64,000 nucleotides of DNA from Haemaphysalis longicornis (lineage: Eukaryota > Arthropoda > Arachnida > Ixodida > Ixodidae). The stretch is taken from NCBI GenBank assembly GCA_013339765.2, contig CM023448.1:331904941-331968940 (forward strand), read 5' to 3'. Position numbers and translations under genes: made by a program. Of this stretch, positions 32,706 to 42,633 are shown one piece after another (within the stretch, counting starts at the first letter, position 1; each line of letters starts with the position of its first letter). The notes under the pieces were generated by a model. The model was not told the origin of the DNA, searched no databases, and saw only the letters and a program-made list of their open reading frames with translations.

Positions 32706-35456
32706 GCTAGGACTTGCAGGCAGGCAGTTTTGCCCTTTGATCGTTCGCGCTTGGACTTTGACTCTCAGGAGGTTTGCACTTTGGTCGTTGACGCTCCGAC
32801 TTTGATTGTAGCGGCTTTGATTTTGGAACTTCGCCGTTTTATTTTCGCCGCAAGAGAGCTTCGCGTTTCAACCATCGTCGTCGATAGACGGAGGAGATTT
32901 GGACTTTTTTATAGCCAAACAATTACATGTTCCTGCGCTCTAGCAGAACACACAATTGAGTCGAAGTTACAGCTTCACTCACTGCCCGCCACTCGTTACG
33001 AAAGCGTCTATCCACGTAGAACATTACTGGAACTACCATGCTGCAGTAAAATCTGGAGCAGTCTTCTTGTTTTCGCCAGTAAAGGATGCATTGGGTAGGC
33101 CCTTAATATCCCAGATGCAACTCAAAGGCGCGTAAGAAGACTGACTCGTTTACATGTCATATAAACGAGCGTTCCGTCGGCGGCCGTTGCAACACTCCAA
33201 GCATTTATCGTCTGAAACATTAGCTCTACTGCGTCTCTTGTCTGCTCTCGCTGTGTTTCTGTGATCTCGTATATATCAACGTCACTTTAAACGTTTTTTT
33301 TTTTGTTTCATCTTTTCCTTGTGACAATATTGTGGGCGTCAGTACAACGCTGTAAACGTAGTTTTTTTTTCTCCTGTTTCCTTTGAAGTGAGGGTCTATG
33401 AGTATCGCTGCCAGCTGTCGTTACTCTTTTATCACCTTCCAGATTGCATAGCGATGCTGGAACCCTCCCATCGGAGTTTCCGCGCACTGTCGATTCCCAT
33501 CAGCGCCAAACGACAGACACGTTTACTTTTAACCCTTTGGCAAAACCTTAAGCCTTTCTAACATCGTGGGAGGATCTGTTATACAAGAATCATATTTCAA
33601 TCAATCTCGTAGCGCTTTGCCCTCACCACATTCTTTTTTCTCTTTTCTTCCCTGGTTGGAGCATGGAAGAATTTTCACCGATCTCGCTGTGTGGTTTCCA
33701 ATTTTTTCATTCTCGTTACGTCTAGTAACCCATAGTGAATATAAAACTGCGATGTGCAACTTTGAAATCTCGCGATAACGTGTCATCGAAAAAGACGATT
33801 TATTTCCGAATTTCGACGTCGTCAAAATTCGGATTCGGACAAAATTCGGACAAAAGAACGGATTCTTTTTCGCCTGCACTCTTAGAAAAAAGGGTAGAAA
33901 AAGGGAGAAAAATGCGGGTTATCTCCCCCAGCCTAGCGAGTTTCTCCCTTCAGCTCATTACACGTAGCGCCCTCTGTACGGCCTCTACGAAACACGGACA
34001 AGGGGAGCATACATTCTTCCCTGTCGTCTGCGATCTGCCGTCGGCGTCGACGCGGATAACGAAACTGTTCTTCGTTGCACAACGGCTTTCGCCGACAGGG
34101 CGTACGCGATTATTCTGTGCAACATCGCCCCTGCAATGTGGTGCTTCCTTGTCCTCTCACTTTTTTTCTTATCCCCATGTGCTCGGCCCCACAAACGACG
34201 CTTCTCCAGCCGTGTGTTTCGCGCACATACCGTGGTAGCCGCTGCATGCTTGCTGGGTACGACTCGCCTGCGCCCAGTTCAGCGTTACCACCGCATTGTG
34301 GACGCTTTCTACTCACTCCCAAGGCGTAAAAGAGGGCAGCGATTATACTAATCTGCCCATTTCTTCATCAACGAGCTCGGACAGCAGCATATTGATGCAT
34401 CAGTGACCAACAACAAAAAGACCCCTGCAGTAGCATTGGTACAGTGTACTAGTAGTAATTCTTTCTTGGGACCATACTAGTAGCATCGGTAGCATTTCGG
34501 CTGGCGTCTCTGAATGGTTGCCAGACCAGCGGTGCGCTCTTCGCTAAAAGAGCGAAGGCAAGGTCATCACTCAAGCATACCCGTCGTACTGTTTCGTTAC
34601 ACGTTTTTTTTTTCTTCTTTAAGCTTTCTACTACTTCTTACAAAACCTGAAACTAATAAAAGGTTGCAATTCCACGGTGTTACATTTGACGAAACAGCAA
34701 AACACAGCTGAGGCTCACGCATTGCTGTGGGTTATTCGAAACAACAACAAGCTCATTGTTCCTATTTGCACGCTGTGCAGTCAGTGTTATAAATACTTTG
34801 TGGCCGTTTAAGGTGTAGTTGTGCTTCGTGCTTTGCGGACACGTGAAAAGTGTGCTATGTGTTGTGCAATGTGTATGTATACGTGTATTATGCTTGCGCT
34901 GTTGTCTATTGCATGTATTGTGCGTTGACAATGTATTAAATGAAGTGTATGTCGCTGTGTTGTGCTATGTTTCTTCCCAATTTGTGCCCGCCGGCGTGCG
35001 GCCTCTGTAATGTTGCTATATATACGTTAGCCATAGAGGAAACGCCTTGATGTAAGCGCCCACTGATTGTGATGCTTAGTAGCTGCCCCTGCTCCTCCCC
35101 AACTGTTTTTTTGCGTTATCTATCGATCATTTTTAAACTTTTACGATTCCAGCCGTTCGAGCTCGCTAGATGGCGAGCAGTGCCATCTCTTTGCTCGGAC
35201 GGATGCGGTGGATTCGTTTTTTGTGCCGCCTGCACCGCCTTTGCGCTGAGGTGCATGATTGCAGACGATCTGCGTTTTGATGCATCGGTTGTAGAAAGGT
35301 AAGGCGACTAACAACAACTAGTCGTTCTCTAACGGCCGCATTGGATGTTTGTGATCTCGTGAGTCATTGAAAGGCAGGAATTACAGGCGTTTGGGAAATA
35401 AAGGCAGCATTTTGAATGCAATCGTTATGACTTCTGCTCTGTTTACAGCGGCGCGT
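32706..35456. other. No recognised gene
   Basis: AAAAAAGGGTAGAAAAAGGG at about 33886 belongs to a GGGTG/GGGAG-rich motif class seen again at 35740-35860, 38760 and 40560. A possible short exon ends at a 5' splice site near 35300 (AAAG|GTAAGG). The evidence is too weak to annotate it. Confidence 0.35.
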
Positions 35457-35491
35457 TCGCGCTAAGCGCGTAGACAGAGCGCTTAGCGCGA
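35457..35491. repeat. Perfect 13-bp inverted repeat, 9-base loop
   Basis: Arms 35457-35469 (TCGCGCTAAGCGC) and 35479-35491. Confidence 0.95.
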
Positions 35492-36174
35492 CGGTTGCAA
35501 GCCGCGCGTATACGATTGGCGTCATGGCTTGCTAACCGCAGTTCTGGTGCGCGGTACGTAATGTTTTGGGTATTTTAGCGCATTTTAGGCGCACACAACC
35601 ACCGTACCTACCTATTTGTACTTCCTCGATTCTCAAACCGATCAGCTCGCTAGGCCGTTCTAGCATAACAAGCATTGCTCGGGTAGCGCCACCAGGGGAG
35701 GAACGCTCCTCCATTAGCTCACGAAAGGGGGAAATCTTCCTCCATTGCTAGGGGGAGAAACGCGCTCCTCCCCCTTAAAGGGAGAATCTTTCTACCTCTT
35801 AGGGAGCAATATATGATACATTCCTGTTTTACCCTTAAGGGAGAAACTACCACACCCTTTTTTCTTATCGTGTGCGCCATGTGATGTCATTTTTTATTAT
35901 AATATTTGAGTCACCCTTTTCTGAATGATTAAACATCAAAAGTCTCGAATGGTGTGCCATATGGTATGGATAGTACCCCATATCTCAACTAGCGAAATAA
36001 TAAATCGCCCCCTACGCAACCCAATGGTGCATCACTACAGCATACTGTTGCTCCGCGTAACTTCACGGGCTCACTTAACGAACGCGGCGACCATATTTCG
36101 GAAAGGGGAAAAAGCCTATTAGTGCGGGCCTGATAATATCTTAATTCCTTAGTTTAATATCTCAGAGGGGAGAT
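35492..36174. other. No recognised gene; AGGGGGAG/GGGAGAA-rich block at 35695-35860
   Basis: Repeated CTCCTCC, CCCTTAAAGGGAG and CCCTTAAGGGAG modules, the last two short palindromes. Probably a decayed miniature element. Confidence 0.4.
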
Positions 36175-36504
36175 TCCCTCCGGCCAGGAATTGAGATGCT
36201 GCACCTGTGCTGCCTCCCACCAGACTACACCTCTTTGACCGGACACACGTTTCTCCACTTTGCCGCTTCTGTGGAGACCCTGGGACTCTCAGACACATCC
36301 ACCCTAGACCCCCCTAACATCCACCTTTCCACGGAGCTTCGGGAGAGAGCCTTGGCCAGCTCCGGCCTCGAAGATCAGCTGCGCCTGATCGAAAGGGATG
36401 TCGACGCGGCCCGAGCTCAAGGCATCCTGGAAGGAGGACGCCTCTCTGAAGCATTTTCTGGATTAATTAAAGTTTATTCTCTCTCTCTCTCTCCCTCCGG
36501 CCAG
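36175..36504 (+). mobile_element. 304-bp 5'-truncated LINE with perfect 13-bp target-site duplication
   Basis: TCCCTCCGGCCAG occurs at 36175-36187 and 36492-36504. The insert between them (36188-36491) encodes the C-terminal end of an RNase H-type LINE, with a cysteine-rich start (MLHLCCLPPDYTS), ELRERALASSGLEDQLRLIE and DAARAQGILEGGRL. It then ends in TTAATTAAAGTTTATTC and a CT tail. The open frame (36196-36549) reads through the tail without a stop, so the natural stop has been lost. This copy defines the CT-tailed LINE 3' end used to interpret 11.6, 13.3, 14.4 and 18.5 kb. Confidence 0.88.
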
Positions 36505-36885
36505 ACATATAATAATATCTCATCATTGCTTGCTAGCAGCAATTTTTAAAGTAAATTTATATCCCTCGTTCAAGAACACTTACGTTCTCGACCGTAATAT
36601 GTCGTCAGCGATATCATTTTTGCTGAAATCGATTGTGTTTTGAATGGCTTTATTGTCCGACCCTTTTCCAACTGCAGTCATTTGCTGACACGGTAACCAT
36701 ATTCTTTTTTGTTTACCTTATGAATGAAGTCGATATTACGTGCCAAAATATGGCTATTACATTAAAAGCATCCATGTAACGCGAATTGAAAACCATGCGT
36801 ATTTTAGTTCCCATGGCCTTCGTGCGAAAATCCCGAAAAGGAATGAGCAGTATCTTAAAAAATAAATAAATAAATAAATAAATAA

Positions 36886-36928
<43 letters not shown>

Positions 36929-38124
36929 ATCAATAAATAAATCGCAGGTAGTCTGAATCAGCTGCAGTCATCCAACAACAACGTCCATCATGTTCCAAGT
37001 GCTGCTTTGGTGCGTTAAATTCTAGATTTCAGAAAGAACCGATGATTTCGCAGAACTGGTCGCTAACTGATGCCGTGTTCTTGGGGAAAAAAATCGCAGA
37101 CATCGTGATCCTGCCTGTTTGAAGTTGCTATAACGCGTCTAGGGTGTTCATAACCAAATAGGCAAGCAACCACGACCAGAGGAGGGCATAGCCTCCGACC
37201 CATGCGGCGCAATCTGGCTGCCAGGATCAAAGACTGCGCTCATACCTGCTGATCATACACGCGTCTCAGCGTGCGTGGCCTGCCATTAGATCAGATGCCT
37301 GCGGAGTGGAGCAACGCTGTCTATCTATTTAGCCGTTATTTCAACCCCAGTGGGCAGCCGAGGAAGAGGCATGTTCTGATCTTAACGTTTCGCATCTGAC
37401 AGGGTCCATCCTTCTTGTGGCACTAACTTGGACGTCTGACCCGTCGTGATTGATAAAAGCTGGGTATGCATTACTCCATGCTGACGCACGACTATTCGAA
37501 ATCTGAGTGGTTATTATATGCGTGGTTATTTTTATTCCCTTAAAATACAAGTTCCACAAGCGAAAACAAGAAGAAATGAATCGCGTGGTCTGTGCTGAGG
37601 AGCGGAATTTGGTTACCCCTTTCTCTGCGAAGCGGAGTTGCGTAAGGCGCAACTGAAGAAATAAAAGCCCCTTTCTGAAGAGCAAGATGGTTAAAACGCG
37701 AAGCTTTGCCGCATGCAACCTGGCTCAAAGTCCAAAAGACAAACTGCTTCGACCGTGTCAGAATGGTGCAGTCGGATAGAAGTCGGCTTCAGTTCAACCC
37801 CGACCAGGGGAAGCGCTCTTTCTTGAGGTGATTCACGTTTCACCGTCATCATCACGTGCCCTTTGTGGAGACCGATTTGTAAAGTTGGCTTTCCTGCAGT
37901 GCTTTTTTGTGTTACGATCTACGGCGCAAGTGAGGCATAAAAGCTTCGCTTTAATAAGCATACGGCGGCCCTCCGTTGCGTAAGCATCCCATTTAAAACT
38001 ACGTCCATTCTGGTCAAATAGTGCCGAGAGGACGGGCGTAGAAAAATGGGGGACAACACAGGACCTGCGGTAGCAGCTGAACGTTTATACCACAGTCAAA
38101 CAAACACATATAGATACATGTGCT
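36505..38124. other. No recognised gene; (AAAT)n microsatellite at 36857-36942
   Basis: AAATAAAT array with single interruptions. A weak box-B-like sequence (CAGTTCAACCCCG, about 37790) follows a box-A-like block. This is not enough to call a tRNA-like element. Confidence 0.5.
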
Positions 38125-38738
38125 TTCGAAATCGAACGCGTCGGTATCCAGAACGATTAATTCGAACTGGGATCCCCTGGTTTCCGTCGCTCGTCGGAGA
38201 AGAAGTCGGCCCAGAGTGGTTACAATGTGTTGCCAATTGAAACCAAACCAAATTTACTAGAGATGCATGCAAAGCAGCGGTATGGATGTTGCAGCACGTT
38301 ATTTCTCAGCAGATGAGAATTCTGACGCTGCGCTGGAGCCCATCCACAAGTTCCAAGAATTCTCATGGAGTCGTGACAGAAGAAACGCAAGCAAATGCAT
38401 ATTACCGATTACTTTTTATTTTCATTTCCTCGACCCTGCCTACTAAACAAACTTGTTTTCGCGCATAAAAAGCGTTATTATTTCGACATTACGGCTGACT
38501 GATCCATTAATTTCATTCGCTGTTCAAGCTCCATGAACATTATTTGCGAAATCACCGGCCACAAACGTGTAGTAGCGCCTAATTCGCGACAACGAGTCCA
38601 GCGGTGGCTTCTTCATTTTCTGACCGCGCAGTGTGGCGCGATGTGCATTCATTCTGGCGCCCTCCCGCTAATTCGAACTCCGCTTAATTCGAACAATTTT
38701 ATGGTTCCCTTCGAGTTCTAATTAACGAGCTTTTACTG
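38125..38738. mobile_element. pogo-like miniature element, left end lost
   Basis: The right terminus on the minus strand reads CAGTAAAAGCTCGTTAATTA, like the ends of the element at 57313-58125. Homology to that element covers 38125-38275 and 38495-38738, including TTCGAACTCCGCTTAATTCG near the end. The left terminal repeat is missing. Repeated AATTCGAAC motifs near the ends are likely transposase-binding sites. This copy preserves the empty site of the SINE inserted in the 57-kb copy (CGCGACAACGAGTC, about 38583-38596). No coding capacity. Confidence 0.75.
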
Positions 38739-38761
38739 CATTACCTAAGGGCGTAGTAGGT

Positions 38762-39358
38762 GGTTACACCCTGTTTCTTTGGGTCCGAACACCGTTGTTT
38801 TAGTTATGGGTGTAATTACACCCGTTCTGTGAAGCAAGAAGCGTTGTGGCCGACTGAACACTCAGATTTTTGGTGGGCCTTGAAATAGTTGGAAATCTGT
38901 GTTCATTTGTAAGTGAATTAGGTCCATGCATATCGTTCTAAACCCCGTGACGTACAAAACACCCCCGCGCTCGTGGGAAATGATCAAGTCCCCACCCGCA
39001 GCTCCTATTATCGGAGCAGTACGGCTCCCTACATATCTGAATGAAATTATTGCTATGCTATTAACACTATACGCGATAATTATACAATTAACCAATCAGT
39101 GTCAGTCGCCTGAACGTTATTTTCTTGCTAGAACTGATGAGAATGAAAAATAGTTGTAAATCAAGTACACTGACAACGCGATTATGCCTGCTTGTGGCAT
39201 AAAATTGATTTTTGAGGTAATAAAAAATGAGTATCCGAATGTGCACACTAAACATTTTAAATTTTAGTCCTCTCCAAAAACCGTGAGAAATGTTGTAAGG
39301 TGGTCACACCCATCTTTTTCTTGTGCCAACACCGTTTTACACATAGAAAAGGGTGATC
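38762..39358. repeat. Two related GGTKACACCC palindromic modules
   Basis: Module 1 (38762-38823) starts GGTTACACCCTGTTTCTTTG, continues with AACACCGTTGTTTTA, and ends in the perfect 16-bp palindrome GGGTGTAATTACACCC. Module 2 (39301-39358) starts GGTCACACCCATCTTTTTCT, continues with AACACCGTTTTACAC, and ends AAAGGGTGATC. They are in the same orientation, about 540 bases apart. Confidence 0.65.
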
Positions 39359-39436
39359 AAATAATGAACATCCTTCCTGGAGGGTGCTGAAGGGATGTTT
39401 GATAAGTGTTTGATAGGCAATAAAATTGCATGACGT

Positions 39437-39515
39437 ATTTATTTATTTTAATTTGTTTATTTACATACCTTAAGGGCATCGAGGGCATTACATAAGGGGG
39501 GGGGGGTTCATACAG
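39437..39515 (-). mobile_element. Possible LINE 3' untranslated end
   Basis: A TTTATTTATTTTAATTTG run followed by ATACCTTAAGGGCATCGAGG and GCATTACATAAGGGGG resembles a minus-strand LINE 3' end with a (TAAA)n-like tail. No coding sequence follows. Low-confidence call. Confidence 0.3.
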
Positions 39516-39990
39516 TAATCAATGAAAACAGCAATTATTTTTTTAACAATAAAACAAGAAGACAAGAAAACATGCGCATTATTGAACATAATAACAACAG
39601 CACTTTTTTCCTCTCCGTATCACAATTAAAAAGTTTTTTTGCAAATCTGCATGCTGACGTGTATATGGTAACTAACATTCAAATGCATAACTTCAAAATT
39701 AGAGCTAAAATAATTCATTTTTGCTACAATACCACCTACTCCAGCAAATGACTTTCCTCTGCTGGCTATAAAAGGAAGGAAAGCGGATGTATTTGTGAGG
39801 TAACGTAAGCACACACTCGCTCTCACCATGCCTACCGTTGGTTTTCTTGCTTACTTCATTTGTAGCAAAAGTGTGCATGCTGAATGTATTTGTACATCGT
39901 GCAGCGATCTCAGCCGATCCCAATTTCCCAATTGCCACGAGTAGCTTCGCCGGCTCCCCCCCATATTGTAGGGTGTTCCCAAGCCCTCCC
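39516..39990. other. No recognised gene
   Basis: AT-rich. Nothing recognised. Confidence 0.4.
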
Positions 39991-40542
39991 TTTTAGATGC
40001 GATGCATCTCTTGCTCTGGGGCATGTCCCTCCGGCGTCGGCGTCCGCACACCCCCTGCGCATGCGCAACTCTCCCCCTTTCTTCTCTCCGACAGCTGTGC
40101 GTAACACTCTCACTCCGTCTCATTATCATAACAACAGTTGCGCGTGTGCGCTTCGCTGCTCTGGGTGCGCGCATGTGTGCGCACTCTCACTCCGTCTCAT
40201 TATCATAACAACAGCTGCGCGTGTGCGCTTCGCTGCTCTGGGGTGCGCGCATGTGTGCGCATGCGCGCGACTCTCACCCCCCGGCTCCTCTAACTTTCAA
40301 AAGCGGGAATATAAGCGGGTGGAGCGCACTGCGCCGGATCAGTCCAGCGCTCGCTCTCTGCACTTGATCTTGACTTTGCTTGACGATACCTCCGTGCAAC
40401 ATCTTCCGATGAAGACGTGATGGAAGCGACAGTCCCTTCAGCGAGTGTACTGACGCAATCCAATACCAGCGTCGGTCCAAACGCTCCCCCCTGATGCGTC
40501 GCATCACATCAGGGTTCCCTCGCGGGAAGATGGGCGTAATTT
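39991..40542 (+). repeat. Promoter-bearing repeat family, copy B
   Basis: Starts TTTTAGATGCGATGCATCTC (39991) and ends GGGAAGATGGGCGTAATTT (40542), with the internal GATGCGTCGCATC palindrome at about 40494-40506. It is the opposite-orientation counterpart of copy A. Internal features in order: a GCGCATGCGC-rich block; a 77-bp tandem duplication (40105-40181 and 40182-40259) containing CTCATTATCATAACAACAG; the TATA/initiator module; and a downstream segment that matches A. No coding capacity. Flanks show no obvious target duplication, and the ends do not have the TG...CA form of LTRs. Confidence 0.78.
40310..40343 (+). promoter_or_regulatory. TATA box plus initiator at canonical spacing (copy B)
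   Basis: TATAAG starts at 40310, and the arthropod-type initiator TCAGT has its A at 40341. That puts the TATA box at -31, the normal RNA polymerase II spacing. GC-rich sequence fills the interval. The same arrangement survives in copy A with a mutated TATA box. Confidence 0.55.
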
Positions 40543-40551
40543 CGTTTTTTC

Positions 40552-40660
40552 ATCCTTACACCCTTCTTTAGATGGAACATTTTTTATAGGTGCGTGCCAT
40601 GGGACAAGATGTTTACACCCTTCTCGAGAAATAAGGGTGTAAAAACGTTTAGTGTGTAGG
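40552..40660. repeat. TTACACCCTT hairpin module
   Basis: CCTTACACCCTTCTTTAG (40553) is followed by a perfect 11-bp hairpin, TTTACACCCTT/AAGGGTGTAAA (40612-40622 and 40633-40643). Related to the modules at 38762 and 39301. Confidence 0.6.
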
Positions 40661-42417
40661 ATGCCAAACATGTGCTCCGAAATCGGAGAAGCTAACGAAA
40701 TAAAACAGTGATATGAACTACAAAAATGCGCATTAGCTTCATTGCGTTCTTTACTGCTTTTGTCCCGTATTTGTTCTGTCAATCTTGCTGACTTCCCGTG
40801 AGTAAATTAATAGCTCTACTGTTGTTCAACTCATTCCAAGAAGGTTGGAAGAATATCTAAGGCTCCGGCAGCAGATGTGACTGAAGTGATTACCCGTAGA
40901 ACATTGAATTGTGTGCGACAAGGCATGTTGTAATTGCCGGTCCCAGACTTGTTTAGGGAGAGTTTTAACTTTCGATTGTGCGGTTTTATTTTGCATAAGC
41001 AGTATTTTCACACTTGCGGCGTTATCAATGCCATTGTCTTGTAATTTCGCCAGCCGAGAGGCACGTGTAACGTACAGCCGACCGAGAGGCTATGCATTAG
41101 TTTTTGTAAGGCCAGCCTAAGGGCCTACGTTTGTCAATGCCTGACTCATTAAGTACCCATTTGTACCCCCGCTGCGCCCAGGTAGTCCTGGTCAACTTGA
41201 GAAGCTCGATCCGGTTAACCGACTAAGTTCCCCCGACATTTCTTGAAAGGGAGAAGCAAATGCATGCCGGGAAGGGAGCGTGTACCTGGCACAGAGGTGG
41301 AGCCCGGGGGGGAGGGGGGGGGGCGGGGGGGGGGGGCAGAAATATGCATCACGTGCGACCACCGCGGTGCACACAATCTGCGTGCGGCGGCGAGTGTATT
41401 CGCACGAAGGGCCACTCCAACGGGCCCCTAATGACCCCGCGGGAGCGCCGGGGCTGCCGCGTGGACGTGCAATCTCTCCGCCGGCGGAGCGGTGCTTGCG
41501 CCCACTCCGGGCAACTCGATCGAGAAGAGATCAAATTCGCATTTGTCGAGCAAACTGCGCACGGCGTGCTCACGAGCAGGGGCTGCAGCGCGCCCATGCG
41601 CGCGCCGCCGACCTTGATGGCGTACAGGCGCGCGGTTCGGGACCGACCAAATATAGCTGAGACGCAAGGACAATTAGCAAATACAGAAAACAGCGCGCCA
41701 CTTTCGACAAAAGGGAGAAACGTAGAAATAAGTGACAACCAACTCGCGCTGTGTTTCACAGCCAAACCGGTGCACACGGGCAGCACGAAGCTGTAGTGAC
41801 TAATAACACACACGTCTCCGCAGCACCCGGTATTGCTGTACCGAGCTTAGACACTGGAGAGCATTGACGTCGCGCCTGGGTGGCGGTCCGAGGTCCCAGG
41901 CTCGAGTCCTACCGGTTCGCTTATCTTTGTTTTTTATTGTCTGCCTCGCAGCTGAGCCTCATCACGTGACGCTGGCAGAAGTTCTATCTACGCTGCGAAG
42001 AAGATGAACAGTGAGGAGGAAGGTTGTTTTCACGTGTTATATGGGCGTGATTCAACGCACTGTATTGAAAGGACCTAAAACGGTTCTTTATTATTTTTTT
42101 TTACATCCCGAACGCATTTAGAACCTCGGCAATAAACGCCCTCAGTGCTCAGATTACGTAGCCACGAAGTACCTGAGCTCGATATTTCTACACATATCAA
42201 ATAATTTTGAAACTCACCCAAAATAGTTATCTTTCTCTTCAAGCGTTCTTTAAAGTTCGAGAATTCTTTGTGCGCTCATGCGACGTCACGTAAGCAATAT
42301 CTCCGCTAATGGCCGGCCTACTTTCAGTTACCGCAATTAAAAAAAAAAGCGATTCTCACTTTATAAAAAGCAGCAAAAGCACGACAGTGATAAAAAAGTG
42401 ATACCTAGTGCGACGAG
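40661..42417. other. No recognised gene; G-rich tract and weak tRNA-like block
   Basis: An interrupted G tract lies at 41308-41336. GC-rich sequence at 41380-41640 has overlapping frames on both strands (41260-41796 plus, 178 residues; 41349-41813 minus) without domains. A weak box-B-like GGCTCGAGTCC lies at 41900-41910. Confidence 0.4.
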
Positions 42418-42633
42418 CAAACAACGGGTGTGCACGAGGTCGCGGTTTCGATTCCCGGCCGCGGCGGCCGCTTTTCTGATGGAGGCGAAAAGCAAAACGC
42501 CCGTGTGTACGAGATTTCGGCGCACGTTAAACATCCCCCGGTGGTCAAAATTAATCCGGAGCCCTCCACTACGGCGCGCCTCATTGCCTGCGTTGCATCG
42601 GCGCGTTAAACCCCACAATCAACCAAACAACGG
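42418..42633 (+). mobile_element. Ruka-like SINE, truncated in the tRNA head, 10-bp target-site duplication
   Basis: CAAACAACGG flanks the element at 42418-42427 and 42624-42633. The insert (42428-42623) begins just upstream of box B (GTCGCGGTTTCGATTCCCGG, one extra T in box B). It runs through the standard body to GCGCGTTAAACCCCACAATC. Box A is missing, so the copy lacks a complete polymerase III promoter. Confidence 0.85.

Noticed and set aside
35180..35300. Possible short exon ending at AAAG|GTAAGG
   Set aside because: It depends on one moderate donor and a vague pyrimidine-rich acceptor. The encoded piece is too short to judge.
37745..37812. tRNA-like element
   Set aside because: Box-B-like CAGTTCAACCCCG is present, but box A is weak and the arms do not fold.
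39991..40542. Solo LTR interpretation of repeat copies A, B and C
   Set aside because: An LTR would explain the promoter. But the shared ends lack TG...CA, no short target duplication was found, and no polyadenylation signal follows the initiator.
41260..41796. 178-residue plus-strand open frame
   Set aside because: It starts in a G-rich tract and is glycine- and arginine-rich from base composition. An overlapping minus-strand frame of 154 residues is equally open.
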